A stretch of 64,000 nt of DNA from the NCBI GenBank assembly GCA_009777955.1, contig WRKW01000005.1, positions 1-64,000 of the forward strand. The letters run 5' to 3'. Source of the stretch: Alphaproteobacteria bacterium. GTDB taxonomy: Bacteria; Pseudomonadota; Alphaproteobacteria; Rs-D84. Positions 1 through 10,220 of the stretch are shown here, in pieces. Both the position numbers and the translations under genes were made by a program. Under the pieces are notes generated by a model. It searched no databases, was not told the origin of the DNA, and was given only the letters and a program-made list of their open reading frames with translations. Position 1 is the first letter of the stretch; every line of letters begins with the position of its first letter.

Positions 1-53
1 GTTAATACAGCAAGGATGCTTGTTATCTTTATAGTTTTGTTAAATGTATTCAT
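1..53 (-). CDS. 5' end (partial) of a secreted Cys-rich protein paralog (signal peptide start MNTFNKTIKIT...)
   Basis: Bases 1-~175 nearly identical to 15230-~15400, which is the signal peptide and upstream region of the ORF at 14788-15282(-). Confidence 0.6.
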   Translation of the reverse strand, partial: MNTFNKTIKITSILAVL

Positions 54-143
54 GATACTCTCTCCTTTGGGTATATTTATATTATACCATATACCATGAC
101 AAAGGTCAATTTGTATTTAGTCATGTAAAGTGAACGCATTCTT

Positions 144-285
144 AACGGCTCTTTTAAAAGAGCCGTCATGCCTTCCGCCTTTGCTATCGCTACGGCGCGA
201 CAAGGTGCAGGCATCCATTGTTCAATAAGGCATCGTGCGCACAGCGCACGATACATACATTATTCATTCAAAAAAACGGAAAGTA
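144..285. repeat. Modular hairpin repeat, copy A
   Basis: AACGGCTCttttaaaaGAGCCGTCATGCC ... GGCATCCATTGTTCAATAAGGCATCGTGCGC-ACA-GCGCACGATAC ... ATTATTCATTCAAAAAAACGGAA. Confidence 0.85.
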
Positions 286-289
286 TGAG

Positions 290-1603
290 CTATTTCTTTA
301 ACTGTGCCCTGGGATTATATGCTTTCGTTCCATTGCGGATTTCAAAATGCAATTGTGGTTCGGTTACCTTTCCAGTCGATCCGACCGTTCCGATTTTTTC
401 ACCGACAGCAACACGCGCACCACGGCGAACATTCATAGAATCCAGATGCGCATATACAGTCATCCAACCACCGCTATGCTGGACTATAACAAGATTACCC
501 ATACCTTTCAGTTCGTTTCCAGCGTATGCCACAACCCCGTTTTCGGCCGCCTTTACAGCAGTTCCCCTGGCGGCACCAATATTGATTCCATCGTTGTAAA
601 GCCCGTTCTTTTTGGCACCAAAATCAGACAGTATGCGACCTTGTATCGGCCACGAGAATTTTGCGCCGGAACGCGATGCAGCGACGGGAAGTTTTCCAGT
701 GGGGGCGGAAGATTGACGCGGTGGTGGCGCGGACACAACGGGTGCCGCCGGGGGGGATGTGCCTGTCTTAGTTACAGCAACCGGTGTGGTTTTTTTATCT
801 TCTGTTTTTGGCTTTTCAACCGATGTGGCTTGTTTTTCTGGAATCGGTGCAGAAGATGCAACACTTGCGGGCAACCGCAATTTTTGCCCGACAGAAAGCC
901 CGTACGGTGCCTGGATATTATTTTCACGCGCCAACGAATTCAAATCGACCGAATGCGCACGACTGATAGAATAAAGGGTTTCGCCCGAAACAACTGTATG
1001 GTATTTCGCGCCGGGCAACCTTAACTTTCGACCAACTGCCAGAATATAAGGCGGTGCAATCTTGTTTTCTTCAACCAGATCGCGCAACGGCACTTTGTGT
1101 TTCTGTGATATGCTGAAAACGGTGTCGCCTCTTTGGACAATTATCTCGCCCGTTGTTGATTCCACCACTGTCGGTTTTGCCGCCGGGCGGGACGGAACAA
1201 GAAGAAGATCATCGGGTTCTTGTGGTACGGGTACAGATACGGGCTTTGGCTGTGCCGATTGGGATGGCGGCTGTATTGGTACGACGGGCGGCACGGGTTC
1301 TGTTTTTGGCTTTTCCGTTTCTACCCTTTTTTGTGGCGGCGGTTCGGGGGCTATATAATCTTTGGCACTTGCATATTCCGGTTCTACCCTGCCATAGACA
1401 TTATCAATATTCGTTCCATACAGACTTTCAATATTGGTGCCATATTCGGGAATCGTTACGCTTTGAATCCCCGAAGAAAGACCATCAGACCTGTACACTT
1501 CGCGTTCTAAACCAACCGCATCTGCTATTTTTGACTGCAAATCACATGCCGAAAGCAGCATACAGAAAATAACAAACTGTAAATAACAAACGCGATTATT
1601 CAT
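290..1603 (-). CDS. LysM-domain / M23 metallopeptidase (NlpD/EnvC-like) lipoprotein
   Basis: Two LysM motifs (IIVQRGDTVFSISQKHKVPL, YHTVVSGETLYSISRAHSVDL), C-terminal M23 core (GNLVIVQHSGGWMTVYAHLDSM...PQLHFEIRNG), lipobox-like LLSAC. Confidence 0.9.
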   Translation of the reverse strand: MNNRVCYLQFVIFCMLLSACDLQSKIADAVGLEREVYRSDGLSSGIQSVTIPEYGTNIESLYGTNIDNVYGRVEPEYASAKDYIAPEPPPQKRVETEKPKTEPVPPVVPIQPPSQSAQPKPVSVPVPQEPDDLLLVPSRPAAKPTVVESTTGEIIVQRGDTVFSISQKHKVPLRDLVEENKIAPPYILAVGRKLRLPGAKYHTVVSGETLYSISRAHSVDLNSLARENNIQAPYGLSVGQKLRLPASVASSAPIPEKQATSVEKPKTEDKKTTPVAVTKTGTSPPAAPVVSAPPPRQSSAPTGKLPVAASRSGAKFSWPIQGRILSDFGAKKNGLYNDGINIGAARGTAVKAAENGVVAYAGNELKGMGNLVIVQHSGGWMTVYAHLDSMNVRRGARVAVGEKIGTVGSTGKVTEPQLHFEIRNGTKAYNPRAQLKK

Positions 1604-1668
1604 TATAAGGAATTATACCATAAAATTGGCCATAAATAAATAAAACCGCAAAATATGCGGCATCATTT

Positions 1669-2376
1669 TCATTTGTCTTTTTTCATAAACAATATGCTTA
1701 TTTCGAACAGGGCAAGCAACGGCAGGGCAAGTAAAATTTGTGACAATATGTCCGGGGGTGTCAATACAGCCGCAATAACAAAGATACCGACAACTGCATA
1801 TCTGCGCAATTTTACGATCGCCGTACGTGAAACAAGTCCTATGCGATTTAACATGACAAGAACCAAAGGCAATTGGAATGCTATGCCAAAGACTTTCAGC
1901 ATATTGATTACGAACACAAGATAATCGGATACAGTGGGCATCAGCATGCTTGGCATGGATGCGGCACTGTTCAAACTTATGAAAAATTTGAATGCCAGCG
2001 GAAACAGAAAAAAATAAGCGAACGCGGCACCCAACAGGAACAACGCCGGGGACAGGAATAATACCGGTTTTATCAACCGCTGTTCCGATACGCGCAACCC
2101 GGGCGCGACAAATGACCACAGATGCCACAGTGCGACCGGCAATGTCGCGAATATAGCGAACAACGTGGCCAAAGAAAATTCTATAAACAGTCCATCGGTC
2201 AGCTTTGTGTAAAGAACCGCGCCATCCGGCCACACGTTGGTAAGGGGTCGGAAAAGGACTTCTTGGACATGGGGGGCGGCTATGAAACCCACACCAAAAA
2301 ACAACGCGAAAAACAACAACACCCATAATACCCGGCTGCGCAATTCTGCAAAATGCTGAATCATTGTTCGCTTCAT
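1669..2376 (-). CDS. tatC: Sec-independent protein translocase TatC
   Basis: MIQHFAELRSRVLWVLL start, multiple TM segments, RYAVVGIFVIAAVLTPPDILSQILLALPLLALFEISI; start moved to the ATG at 2376. Confidence 0.93.
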   Translation of the reverse strand: MKRTMIQHFAELRSRVLWVLLFFALFFGVGFIAAPHVQEVLFRPLTNVWPDGAVLYTKLTDGLFIEFSLATLFAIFATLPVALWHLWSFVAPGLRVSEQRLIKPVLFLSPALFLLGAAFAYFFLFPLAFKFFISLNSAASMPSMLMPTVSDYLVFVINMLKVFGIAFQLPLVLVMLNRIGLVSRTAIVKLRRYAVVGIFVIAAVLTPPDILSQILLALPLLALFEISILFMKKDK

Positions 2377-2648
2377 TTTTTCGTTGCCTTTTTCTTTTTT
2401 GGTTCTGGTACCCGGAACACGCTCATCACATCTTCCATTGTCTTTTTCGATAATTCGGCTATGGGCTTTTCCAGTTCTATCTGTTCTTTGATTTCTTCGG
2501 CCGTATCGGTAATTTTCCAAATTATTTCCCGAATAAACTTTACCAGGCGGGCGGCGGCACGTGCTACATCCGGCCAATCCTTTGCGGGTATTACCACTAT
2601 CGCAATTATCAGTATTATTAAAAATTCGCCTATATTGATTCCGAACAT
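2373..2648 (-). CDS. tatB: Twin-arginine translocase TatB-like protein
   Basis: Short N-terminal TM plus amphipathic helix (MFGINIGEFLIILIIAIVVIPAKDWPDVARAAARLVKFIRE), overlaps tatC start. Confidence 0.85.
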   Translation of the reverse strand: MFGINIGEFLIILIIAIVVIPAKDWPDVARAAARLVKFIREIIWKITDTAEEIKEQIELEKPIAELSKKTMEDVMSVFRVPEPKKKKATKK

Positions 2649-2653
2649 GTTTA

Positions 2654-3310
2654 TTACAAGCCTTTATTTTTGTCTTCAAACCATTTTTTCAGCTCTTTAT
2701 CTCTGCCCTTGCAGACATCACTTGCCTCTTTCTCTTTCAAATTGATTTTGTAAATCTTTTCCGCAAATGATCGCCATTTTTTTATCCAACTTTTTTTATA
2801 TATTACATCATTCACGTAATTATCCGCCGCCATTGTTATAATATTATAATTCAGTGACGATTTGTGATGTCTTTGTAAAAAATGTGTGAATTCATGCAAA
2901 ATTTCCCTTATCGGAAAATCTGCACCCGGTGCGCCGGTGTAAAAAACCAAAGGGCCGTTGTTGCCAGAAATATACGGACGACCCGCACCATAACACATTT
3001 CTAATTCAATATGCTCATAAAGCCCGGTTTCGGTGGCCAAAGCATAACATATCATTTCAATGGCCATGCTTCTTGCCACATCGTTTTTTTCCGAATATTT
3101 TTCCACCCTGTCTTTAAGATACGGTTTTTTATCCAATTCCTTTGTTACAATATCAAACAGCTTGTCGCCAAGGATTACTGCCTTTTTCGCATCATATTGT
3201 TGCGAAAGCTCTATATTTACCCGATACATTTTTCCAAGCTGAAACCCAAACAATATTTTCGACAAAAGCATCTTGGCATCTTCAATTTTTTTAGAGATTT
3301 TTTCTCTCAT
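2654..3310 (-). CDS. Hypothetical protein with HExxH motif (putative zinc metallopeptidase-like)
   Basis: ORF 218 aa, contains REILHEFTHFLQRHH. Confidence 0.6.
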   Translation of the reverse strand: MREKISKKIEDAKMLLSKILFGFQLGKMYRVNIELSQQYDAKKAVILGDKLFDIVTKELDKKPYLKDRVEKYSEKNDVARSMAIEMICYALATETGLYEHIELEMCYGAGRPYISGNNGPLVFYTGAPGADFPIREILHEFTHFLQRHHKSSLNYNIITMAADNYVNDVIYKKSWIKKWRSFAEKIYKINLKEKEASDVCKGRDKELKKWFEDKNKGL

Positions 3311-3338
3311 AGCATAAGCGTCCTTTTATTATAAACCA

Positions 3339-3956
3339 TTAGTCATAATACGAATCGCCCCCACTTGTGCTGGCGGTTTTGTGCCGTTGCAACTGAAAAT
3401 AATGTCTGTTGAAATCTGTTTTCGTTTTCAACCCCGAAAATGCGATTTCCGTTTTTGCGCCCATCGCATCCGTCACAGTCCATGCGACCAGGCCGACGGG
3501 CGAATTGCTGAATATCACATGCATATTACCAAGACCTTCGGATCCTTTTATGTGCATTTTAAGGCTGAAATTATCTTTTTCAGACGATGTTTCCGTAACA
3601 ACTATATCCGCTGTACGCAGATTTATATTTTTCCGCACCAGTATTCCGGCGGGTGTCGATGCCAGCGGCACAGTTGTTATCTGATCCAATGATTTATCAT
3701 AGAAATATAAATCCTTGCCATCCGAAATCAATTGTATCGGTGATTTTTTATAATCCAACCGGACACGCCCCGGCCGAAGCATAGAGAATGTTCCGCTATC
3801 TTTTTGGCCAACAGCGGTCTGGGCAAAATTCCCCGTAAGCCCGGTGATAGAGTTTAAATAATCTTCGGCCTTTTTAACCAATGCGGAATCAACGGTGGAT
3901 GCGCACGCCTGGAAAGCCATAAAGAAAAAAGGAACAAGGAACAATAATTTTTTCAT
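3339..3956 (-). CDS. lolA: Outer membrane lipoprotein carrier LolA family
   Basis: Signal peptide; FAQTAVGQKDSGTFSMLRPGRVRLDYKKSPIQLISDGKDLYFYDKSLDQITTVPL. Confidence 0.88.
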   Translation of the reverse strand: MKKLLFLVPFFFMAFQACASTVDSALVKKAEDYLNSITGLTGNFAQTAVGQKDSGTFSMLRPGRVRLDYKKSPIQLISDGKDLYFYDKSLDQITTVPLASTPAGILVRKNINLRTADIVVTETSSEKDNFSLKMHIKGSEGLGNMHVIFSNSPVGLVAWTVTDAMGAKTEIAFSGLKTKTDFNRHYFQLQRHKTASTSGGDSYYD

Positions 3957-3966
3957 AAGTTATCCT

Positions 3967-5700
3967 TTATATCGCCATATCTTCTATTATAAATTGCGCG
4001 CTTGTCCGGCCATTGTATTCGTTTGCCTGAAGCCTTCCACACAATTGTATTTTACGCCCTATATTTGCTTCGTCCAGTAAAAATTCTCCGACGGGGGTCA
4101 TAGCCAGATTAAATCCCACGAAATTCAGCACAGTACCAGCAGATGTCCGCACAGAACCGCGCAAGTGCTGGCCGCCACCCATTGTTGTCGTATACGCCAA
4201 TTCACCGCCATGAACAACCAGAATAGGTTCTGGATTGCCCTGACCGAATGGCTCCATAGCAGACATTTCATGAACCAGCTTCATATCCGCACCGCCAGCA
4301 TCAAGTTCCACATCTACTATTATTTCCGAACGTGGGATTTTACCACCCATTTGATCGCGTACTGATTTTTCAAAAAATTCACAGAAATCCGATTCGCGAT
4401 CAACCGTCAATCCGAATCCGGCCGCGGCAACATGTCCACCACCATCGGTCAATATTCCGGCACGCACCGCATCATGAATAATCGCACCCAAATCAACACC
4501 CGGGACAGATCGACCGGATCCGTCAATAACTTGGCCGCACTTTGTCGCAACGCACACCGGCATGCAAAATTTGTCTTTTAACCGTCCTGCTATGATCCCT
4601 ATGACACCCTTGTGCCAATTGTCGCCAACTATGAACAGACATCTTTTGCCGGACTTGCATGATTTTTCAGCAAGTTCTATAGCATTCATCATTATGGAAT
4701 TCTGGATATCCATACGCTCTTTATTCATATCATTCAGTTGCTGTGCCAACAGCCCGGCGGTACCATGATTATCGGTCAGCAAAAGTTCCAATCCGGGGTT
4801 TGCAGAATCCAAACGTCCGGCGGCGTTAATGCGCGGCCCCAACACAAAGCTGGCGGCATAGGTGCTTGCGCGCTTTGCACCGGCGACATGCATCAATGCG
4901 GAAAGCCCCACATTTTTCCGCGCCTCCATGACTTTAAGACCCGTAGCAACAAACGCGCGATTCAATCTGATAAGCGGCATCATGTCGCATATTGTCCCCA
5001 ATGCGACCAGATCCATGTATTCAAGAAGATTGGCTTTCGTTTCTTGCCCCGCTTCGCGCAATGCGCGATTCAACGCCACAAGGAACATAAATGCAACACC
5101 AACCCCGGCAAGATAATCAAGACCAGAATCATCATCCGCACGTTTTGGGTTTATGACGGCATCCGCGTCGGGAATTTTTTTATCGGGACTGTGATGATCG
5201 GTAATTACAACCGACAGACCCATCTTTTTCGCGTGTTCAACCTCTGCCATGCCGGATATCCCACAGTCGACTGTGACAATAACCTTTGCCCCACGCGCAG
5301 CCAAATCTTCAATAGCGGCGATATTCAGTCCATATCCTTCGCTTTCACGCGACGGCAAATGCCAAAGCGGGTCAGCCCCAAGTGATTTTAAATATTTCAG
5401 GACTATCGAAGTGGACGTGATTCCATCGACATCGTAATCCCCAAATACGGCAATTTTTTTTCCGGAAAGGACGGCATCGGCCACAATGGCGACAGCCCTG
5501 TCCATATCTTTCAACATGGACGGATCTGGCATGATGTCCCGTATCGCCGGGTTAAGGAAATTATTTATATCGACCGGGTCTGTAATTCCGCGCGCAAACA
5601 AAATATTTTTTACAATATCATTTTCCGCGCTTTGTATCCTGTTTTCTACACTTTCAACCCAAGTCTTTCCCAAAAGGGAGCTTTCGACTATCGTTCTCAA
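3967..5700 (-). CDS. recJ: Single-stranded-DNA-specific exonuclease RecJ
   Basis: DHH-family motifs: FGDYDVDGITSTSI, VTVDCGISG, ITDHHSP; DHHA1 GGGHVAAAGF. Confidence 0.95.
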   Translation of the reverse strand: MRTIVESSLLGKTWVESVENRIQSAENDIVKNILFARGITDPVDINNFLNPAIRDIMPDPSMLKDMDRAVAIVADAVLSGKKIAVFGDYDVDGITSTSIVLKYLKSLGADPLWHLPSRESEGYGLNIAAIEDLAARGAKVIVTVDCGISGMAEVEHAKKMGLSVVITDHHSPDKKIPDADAVINPKRADDDSGLDYLAGVGVAFMFLVALNRALREAGQETKANLLEYMDLVALGTICDMMPLIRLNRAFVATGLKVMEARKNVGLSALMHVAGAKRASTYAASFVLGPRINAAGRLDSANPGLELLLTDNHGTAGLLAQQLNDMNKERMDIQNSIMMNAIELAEKSCKSGKRCLFIVGDNWHKGVIGIIAGRLKDKFCMPVCVATKCGQVIDGSGRSVPGVDLGAIIHDAVRAGILTDGGGHVAAAGFGLTVDRESDFCEFFEKSVRDQMGGKIPRSEIIVDVELDAGGADMKLVHEMSAMEPFGQGNPEPILVVHGGELAYTTTMGGGQHLRGSVRTSAGTVLNFVGFNLAMTPVGEFLLDEANIGRKIQLCGRLQANEYNGRTSAQFIIEDMAI

Positions 5701-5889
5701 TTTTATCTCTTTCTTATCAAAGGGATTTTACAATAAAAACAATATTGGGGCAAATGATTATTTAAAATCTATAATCAATCACAAATTAAAGATTTAAACT
5801 GTGCCATTTGTAAGATTTATGGGATTTTGGATCCATAGGACGAATATTATTCGACCCCCTAATATGCTATAACCGATAAAAATCCAACT

Positions 5890-7524
5890 TCAGAACAACA
5901 TGGGAAGTATTGAATCCAGAATATTTCCAGTCACCGGCACCGCGTTCCATGCGGCGGTACGTATGCCAAAACTTTCTGTTGTGCCCTGGGGTTCGTCCAA
6001 TATAACCAATATTGTATATTGCGGTGCTTCTATTGGAAACGCACCCGCAAACACAGTTATATTTTTTCGCCTGTCTATCACACCCTCTACACGCTTTTCA
6101 GCGGTACCCGTCTTTCCGCCGATATTTATCCCGGCAATACGGGCTTTCCTGCATGTAAAATCTTCGCATATTTCGAACATTATTTTGCGCAATTCTTCAG
6201 AAATTTTTGCGGAAATTACCCGCTCTCCCTGTATCTCTCCTATACCGCGCCGGGATATAGTCGGCCAGATATAAATTCCGCCACCAACCATAGCATTAAA
6301 GCCCAAAAGCAAATGCATGGGGGTAACGGCTATTCCATGACCTATTGATACCGTTGCGCGCTCTACGGGTCCCCATTGTGCCGGCATAAGTGGTCGCTCT
6401 GTTCTGCCGAATTCCAGATCCAGCGCACGATCCATATTTGCCCGTGCAAAAAAATCTTGTTGGGCCGTTGCCGGCAGATCCAACGCGATCTGTACACTGC
6501 CCGCATTGGAAGAATGCGCCAATATTTCCGCCACAGAAAGATCCGGACGCGGGGGCTTGAATGATGCCACATCGCGTATTGTTGCAATCACCCGACCATT
6601 TCTATTCGTAATCTTATAAGGATCTTTGACATAGTATTCTTTATCCAACCCTATTCCTGTTTCCATTGCCATTGCTGTATTGAATACTTTAAATACAGAC
6701 CCCAGTTCAAATACCCCGCGAATCGGATTGAACTTCCTGCGGGCGGGAGAATCTGTTTCCCTATTTTCTGGATCAAAGTCCGGCAACGACACCATTGCCA
6801 GCATTTCGCCTGTTCTGGAATTCATCAATAATCCCATGGCCGCCTTTGCCTGGTACTTTTGCATGGCGGCAGACAGTTCTTGATAAAAAACCGATTGTAT
6901 GCGCGAATCGACCGATAGTACAAGGGGCGCGCTATTTTCCGACAAATACCGGTCATGTGTCCGTTCCGCCCCCTCCAGACCCTTCATATCGGTTCCTATA
7001 AATCCGACAACATGTGAAAACAGACGACGTTTTGGATATCTGCGCCTTTCGGTTTCTTCAACTGATACGCCGGGGATTTTTGCAAACTTTACTTCGTCAC
7101 GTTGGGCATCGGTCGCAAGTTTTTTAAGATAGATGAATCTTTTTCCAGAATTTATATCAGCCAATGCATCAGATATTGATTTTTCTGGAATCACATTGTG
7201 GATAAATACGGCGGCTTGGTCTGCATTCTTTACCCTGGGGGGGCGCAGGACGATGTGACCCGAAATAACATTCTTTGCCAGAATATCACCATTTCTATCG
7301 ACTATATCCGCACGGGCAGACACCCACGTGCCGGATTGAACCCTGGCGGCGGAGCCCGCCCTGGCCGGATTGTTCGGACCACTTATGCCAAGTGTTATAG
7401 TCCTTGTGATAAATATGGCAAATAAAAGAAAAAACACCGCCTGGACAAAACGCAAACGCGCCCTGCCCCGGACATTTGCGGCAACCGCGCCGCCTTTTAT
7501 AATGTCTTTGCCTATTTCAAACAT
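5890..7524 (-). CDS. ftsI: Peptidoglycan transpeptidase FtsI/PBP3-like
   Basis: FELGSVFKVF (SxxK), SSNAGS (SxN), GGKTGTAEK (KTG). Confidence 0.93.
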   Translation of the reverse strand: MFEIGKDIIKGGAVAANVRGRARLRFVQAVFFLLFAIFITRTITLGISGPNNPARAGSAARVQSGTWVSARADIVDRNGDILAKNVISGHIVLRPPRVKNADQAAVFIHNVIPEKSISDALADINSGKRFIYLKKLATDAQRDEVKFAKIPGVSVEETERRRYPKRRLFSHVVGFIGTDMKGLEGAERTHDRYLSENSAPLVLSVDSRIQSVFYQELSAAMQKYQAKAAMGLLMNSRTGEMLAMVSLPDFDPENRETDSPARRKFNPIRGVFELGSVFKVFNTAMAMETGIGLDKEYYVKDPYKITNRNGRVIATIRDVASFKPPRPDLSVAEILAHSSNAGSVQIALDLPATAQQDFFARANMDRALDLEFGRTERPLMPAQWGPVERATVSIGHGIAVTPMHLLLGFNAMVGGGIYIWPTISRRGIGEIQGERVISAKISEELRKIMFEICEDFTCRKARIAGINIGGKTGTAEKRVEGVIDRRKNITVFAGAFPIEAPQYTILVILDEPQGTTESFGIRTAAWNAVPVTGNILDSILPMLF

Positions 7525-7578
7525 TATTAATTCTCTTGTCGATAGTCGATAATAAATAGAAATTATGGCGACTGGCGA

Positions 7579-7863
7579 CTATCGACTTGGTATCTCGTTT
7601 GCGGTTATATTTTTTTTAAAACCTATCGGTTCGAACTTTGGATACATTTCCGCAACTGTGCTGCGAAGAACTTCGGGTCTTATCAGGGCAGAAAATCGTG
7701 CCTGTTCTTCGGCATATTCCTGTCCGGCACGAATTATGTCGGCGCGCGTACGCGCGCGTGCACGTTCCTGTGCGCGTGAACATACCTGAAGAACCGCCAT
7801 CAGAACAAAAGCCGATGCAAACAGCCCAAATCCCCAATGAAACATTTTTTCGTCGTCACGCAT
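7579..7863 (-). CDS. FtsL-like small bitopic cell-division protein
   Basis: 94 aa, single N-terminal TM then coiled segment; directly upstream of ftsI as in dcw clusters. Confidence 0.55.
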   Translation of the reverse strand: MRDDEKMFHWGFGLFASAFVLMAVLQVCSRAQERARARTRADIIRAGQEYAEEQARFSALIRPEVLRSTVAEMYPKFEPIGFKKNITANEIPSR

Positions 7864-7879
7864 TATTATCGTTATTCTA

Positions 7880-8251
7880 TCACAAACTTTCCAAAAAAGA
7901 AATTATTCCGCTGACCCCGTTCATACGCCCCGTACCAAGAACAAGTTTCAGATCAGCAAATTGTCCGGCAAGATTCATTTTGCGTATTTCATCCACAGGC
8001 TTTCCCCGAACCATTGATAATATTACCGCCACGATTCCACGAACCAGGGCCGAATCTGCGGAACCGAAATAATTATTGTCCGAATCACGGTAAATATCAA
8101 CACGCGAAGCGCAACCACGAACCTCGAAAGCCCGAACACCCACGGGTATTGGCGGAAGATCTTTACCGAGTTCCATGACGAATTCCAGCTTTTCGGCCGG
8201 ATCCGGTATTTGCGATAGAATATTCTTGATTTCAGCGAATGTCATTACCAA
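7880..8251 (-). CDS. sufE: SufE-like cysteine desulfurase activator
   Basis: LPPIPVGVRAFEVRGCASRVDIY ... GDSALVRGIVAVI-like; clusters with sufT/sufS-like genes. Confidence 0.85.
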   Translation of the reverse strand: MVMTFAEIKNILSQIPDPAEKLEFVMELGKDLPPIPVGVRAFEVRGCASRVDIYRDSDNNYFGSADSALVRGIVAVILSMVRGKPVDEIRKMNLAGQFADLKLVLGTGRMNGVSGIISFLESL

Positions 8252-8589
8252 CCTTCGTTTGTTAAATCCAATTCCAATCGCGCGGTCGGTGACATCTTAT
8301 CCAAAGACCAGGGCGGATCCCAAATCAGCTCTACAGAAACATTGCCGAACCCGGCAACCGATTCGGCGGCTTGCCTTATCATCTGGACAATTTCTTCCGC
8401 CATTGGACAGGTCGGCGATGTAAGGGTCATTTTTATACGAACCGCAGATTGCAGATTGCAATCCGTGGCCGAATCTGGCGTGCAAATTTCTATATCGTAT
8501 ATCAGACCCAAATCCCAAACATTCACAGGAATTTCCGGATCGAATACAGTTTTGATGGCAGCGATTATGTCGTCTTTGGTAAAGTTCAT
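8245..8589 (-). CDS. MIP18/DUF59-family Fe-S assembly protein (SufT-like)
   Basis: VFDPEIPVNVWDLGLIYDIEI...VRIKMTLTSPTCPMAEEI; start reassigned to the ATG at 8589. Confidence 0.88.
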   Translation of the reverse strand: MNFTKDDIIAAIKTVFDPEIPVNVWDLGLIYDIEICTPDSATDCNLQSAVRIKMTLTSPTCPMAEEIVQMIRQAAESVAGFGNVSVELIWDPPWSLDKMSPTARLELDLTNEGW

Positions 8590-9704
8590 TTGATTATCTG
8601 TCCCGCTATCTTTGCAATCTTTTCCATTTCTTCCATCGTATTCCAGGATCCAACAGATATCCGAATCGATCCGTCGATGCCAATCCGCCGATGCAGCCAG
8701 CTTGCACACATATTTCCAACGCGCAGACAGATGCCCTTTGCACCCATCATCGCCCCAAAATCCAATGGATGCATGCCGTCAATCGTAAAAGTCAATATCG
8801 CGGCACCAACAGGGGATATAAATTTAACCCGTGGAATTTTGGTAAATTCGGAACGCAAATAATCCAGAAGCGGTTGATTCGTTTTATGATCTTTTATCGC
8901 GGCGTGTAATCCGGCAATTTGGGTCAGGGGCAAAGTTCCCGCTTCGAATTTCGCAACCCCGGATGCAAATGCCCATTTGCTGTCACCTGTGACAGGATTA
9001 CCGGTCATATTTTCCACCATTCCGCCGCCAAATTTATCCGGGTGCCAATTTGGCTTTTTCATGTACATAACCCCTATTCCGGTATCCGCGCCGATTTTGT
9101 GACCGGAAAAACACAAAAAATCACAATCCCATTCTTTGACATCAATTGGAAAATGAACGGCATATTGCGCCGCATCAATTATCGTTATAACGTTCGGATT
9201 TTTATCACGAGCCGCTTTGATAATTTTTTTTACATTCTGCGGAACACCCATAACATTCGACATTGCGGTTATCATAAAAATATCCGCCCTCGGCACAGTA
9301 TCCGGATCGATATTATATTCATTATCAAGCTGGCAAATCTTGAACTTGCATTTGCCGTCATGCCAAAGCCATTCCAGGGGCATTCGTGCAGAATGATGAT
9401 CCAAATCGCTTGCAACCACAACGGGATTTAATCCCAAGCAGAATGAATTTTTCAAAATATGTGGAATTCGATTCATCCCATCCGTGGTGCCGGATGTGAA
9501 TGCTATTTGTTCTGGTTCCGCGCAAATGAATCTGGAAACAGCTTTTCTTGTCCTTGCCACCATTTCATCGACGTAACCCGCACGCATACAATTTCCGCGG
9601 CCGGCATTTGCATAATGATTTTGCATAAAATCAACCTGTGCCCGAATTACGGATTCAGGCTTTAACGCGCTTGCCGCAGAATCGACATATATTATATTTG
9701 TCAT
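8586..9704 (-). CDS. sufS: Cysteine desulfurase (SufS/CsdA class)
   Basis: PLP enzyme: FTSGTTDGMN, DAAQYAVHFPIDVKEWDCDFLCFSGHKIGADTGIG, RVGNMCASWLHRRIG. Confidence 0.9.
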   Translation of the reverse strand: MTNIIYVDSAASALKPESVIRAQVDFMQNHYANAGRGNCMRAGYVDEMVARTRKAVSRFICAEPEQIAFTSGTTDGMNRIPHILKNSFCLGLNPVVVASDLDHHSARMPLEWLWHDGKCKFKICQLDNEYNIDPDTVPRADIFMITAMSNVMGVPQNVKKIIKAARDKNPNVITIIDAAQYAVHFPIDVKEWDCDFLCFSGHKIGADTGIGVMYMKKPNWHPDKFGGGMVENMTGNPVTGDSKWAFASGVAKFEAGTLPLTQIAGLHAAIKDHKTNQPLLDYLRSEFTKIPRVKFISPVGAAILTFTIDGMHPLDFGAMMGAKGICLRVGNMCASWLHRRIGIDGSIRISVGSWNTMEEMEKIAKIAGQIIK

Positions 9705-9786
9705 TTTTTATTTCGATTCGTATTTTCCTTGCTTTCACAATGCACTATATTATACTACGCGTTGTTATCAACAAAAAGGAAGAAAA

Positions 9787-10101
9787 ATGTCTCTGATTCA
9801 CCTTAATGACACATCTTTTGATTCTGCTGTTACAAGCGGTATTGTCTTGGTGGATTTCTGGGCTTCGTGGTGTGGTCCATGCCGTATGTTCAGCCCAATA
9901 TTCGAAGCCGCATCAAATAAACATGAAAATATAAAATTCGCAAAGTTCGAGATTGACGAATCAAACCGGCGCACACCCGCAAAATACGGCATACGATCTA
10001 TACCATCGGTTCTTGCATTCAAGGATGGGGAAATTGCCGCCACAAAAACCGGCATGATGTCAGAAAAAGATCTGGAAGATTGGATCAATGAACTTTATTA
10101 A
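9787..10101 (+). CDS. trxA: Thioredoxin
   Basis: VDFWASWCGPCRM, cis-Pro loop RSIPSVLAFKDG. Confidence 0.93.
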   Translation: MSLIHLNDTSFDSAVTSGIVLVDFWASWCGPCRMFSPIFEAASNKHENIKFAKFEIDESNRRTPAKYGIRSIPSVLAFKDGEIAATKTGMMSEKDLEDWINELY

Positions 10102-10220
10102 TATTAATGGCGGTACGCAAAACGTGGATAGTTTTGATGTAAACCGCATTATATATTTTAATATAAATTAATCCCTTATCTATATTACCAATTTCGAAAA
10201 AAAACTAAGAGGTTGTTGCC

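Noticed and set aside
144-171. Rho-independent terminator
   Set aside because: Hairpin lacks a T-tract on either strand here; treated as a repeat-family member instead.
168-1572. Long plus-strand ORFs (168-599, 347-1024, 1153-1572)
   Set aside because: Antisense to the LysM/M23 gene at 290-1603; no family signal.
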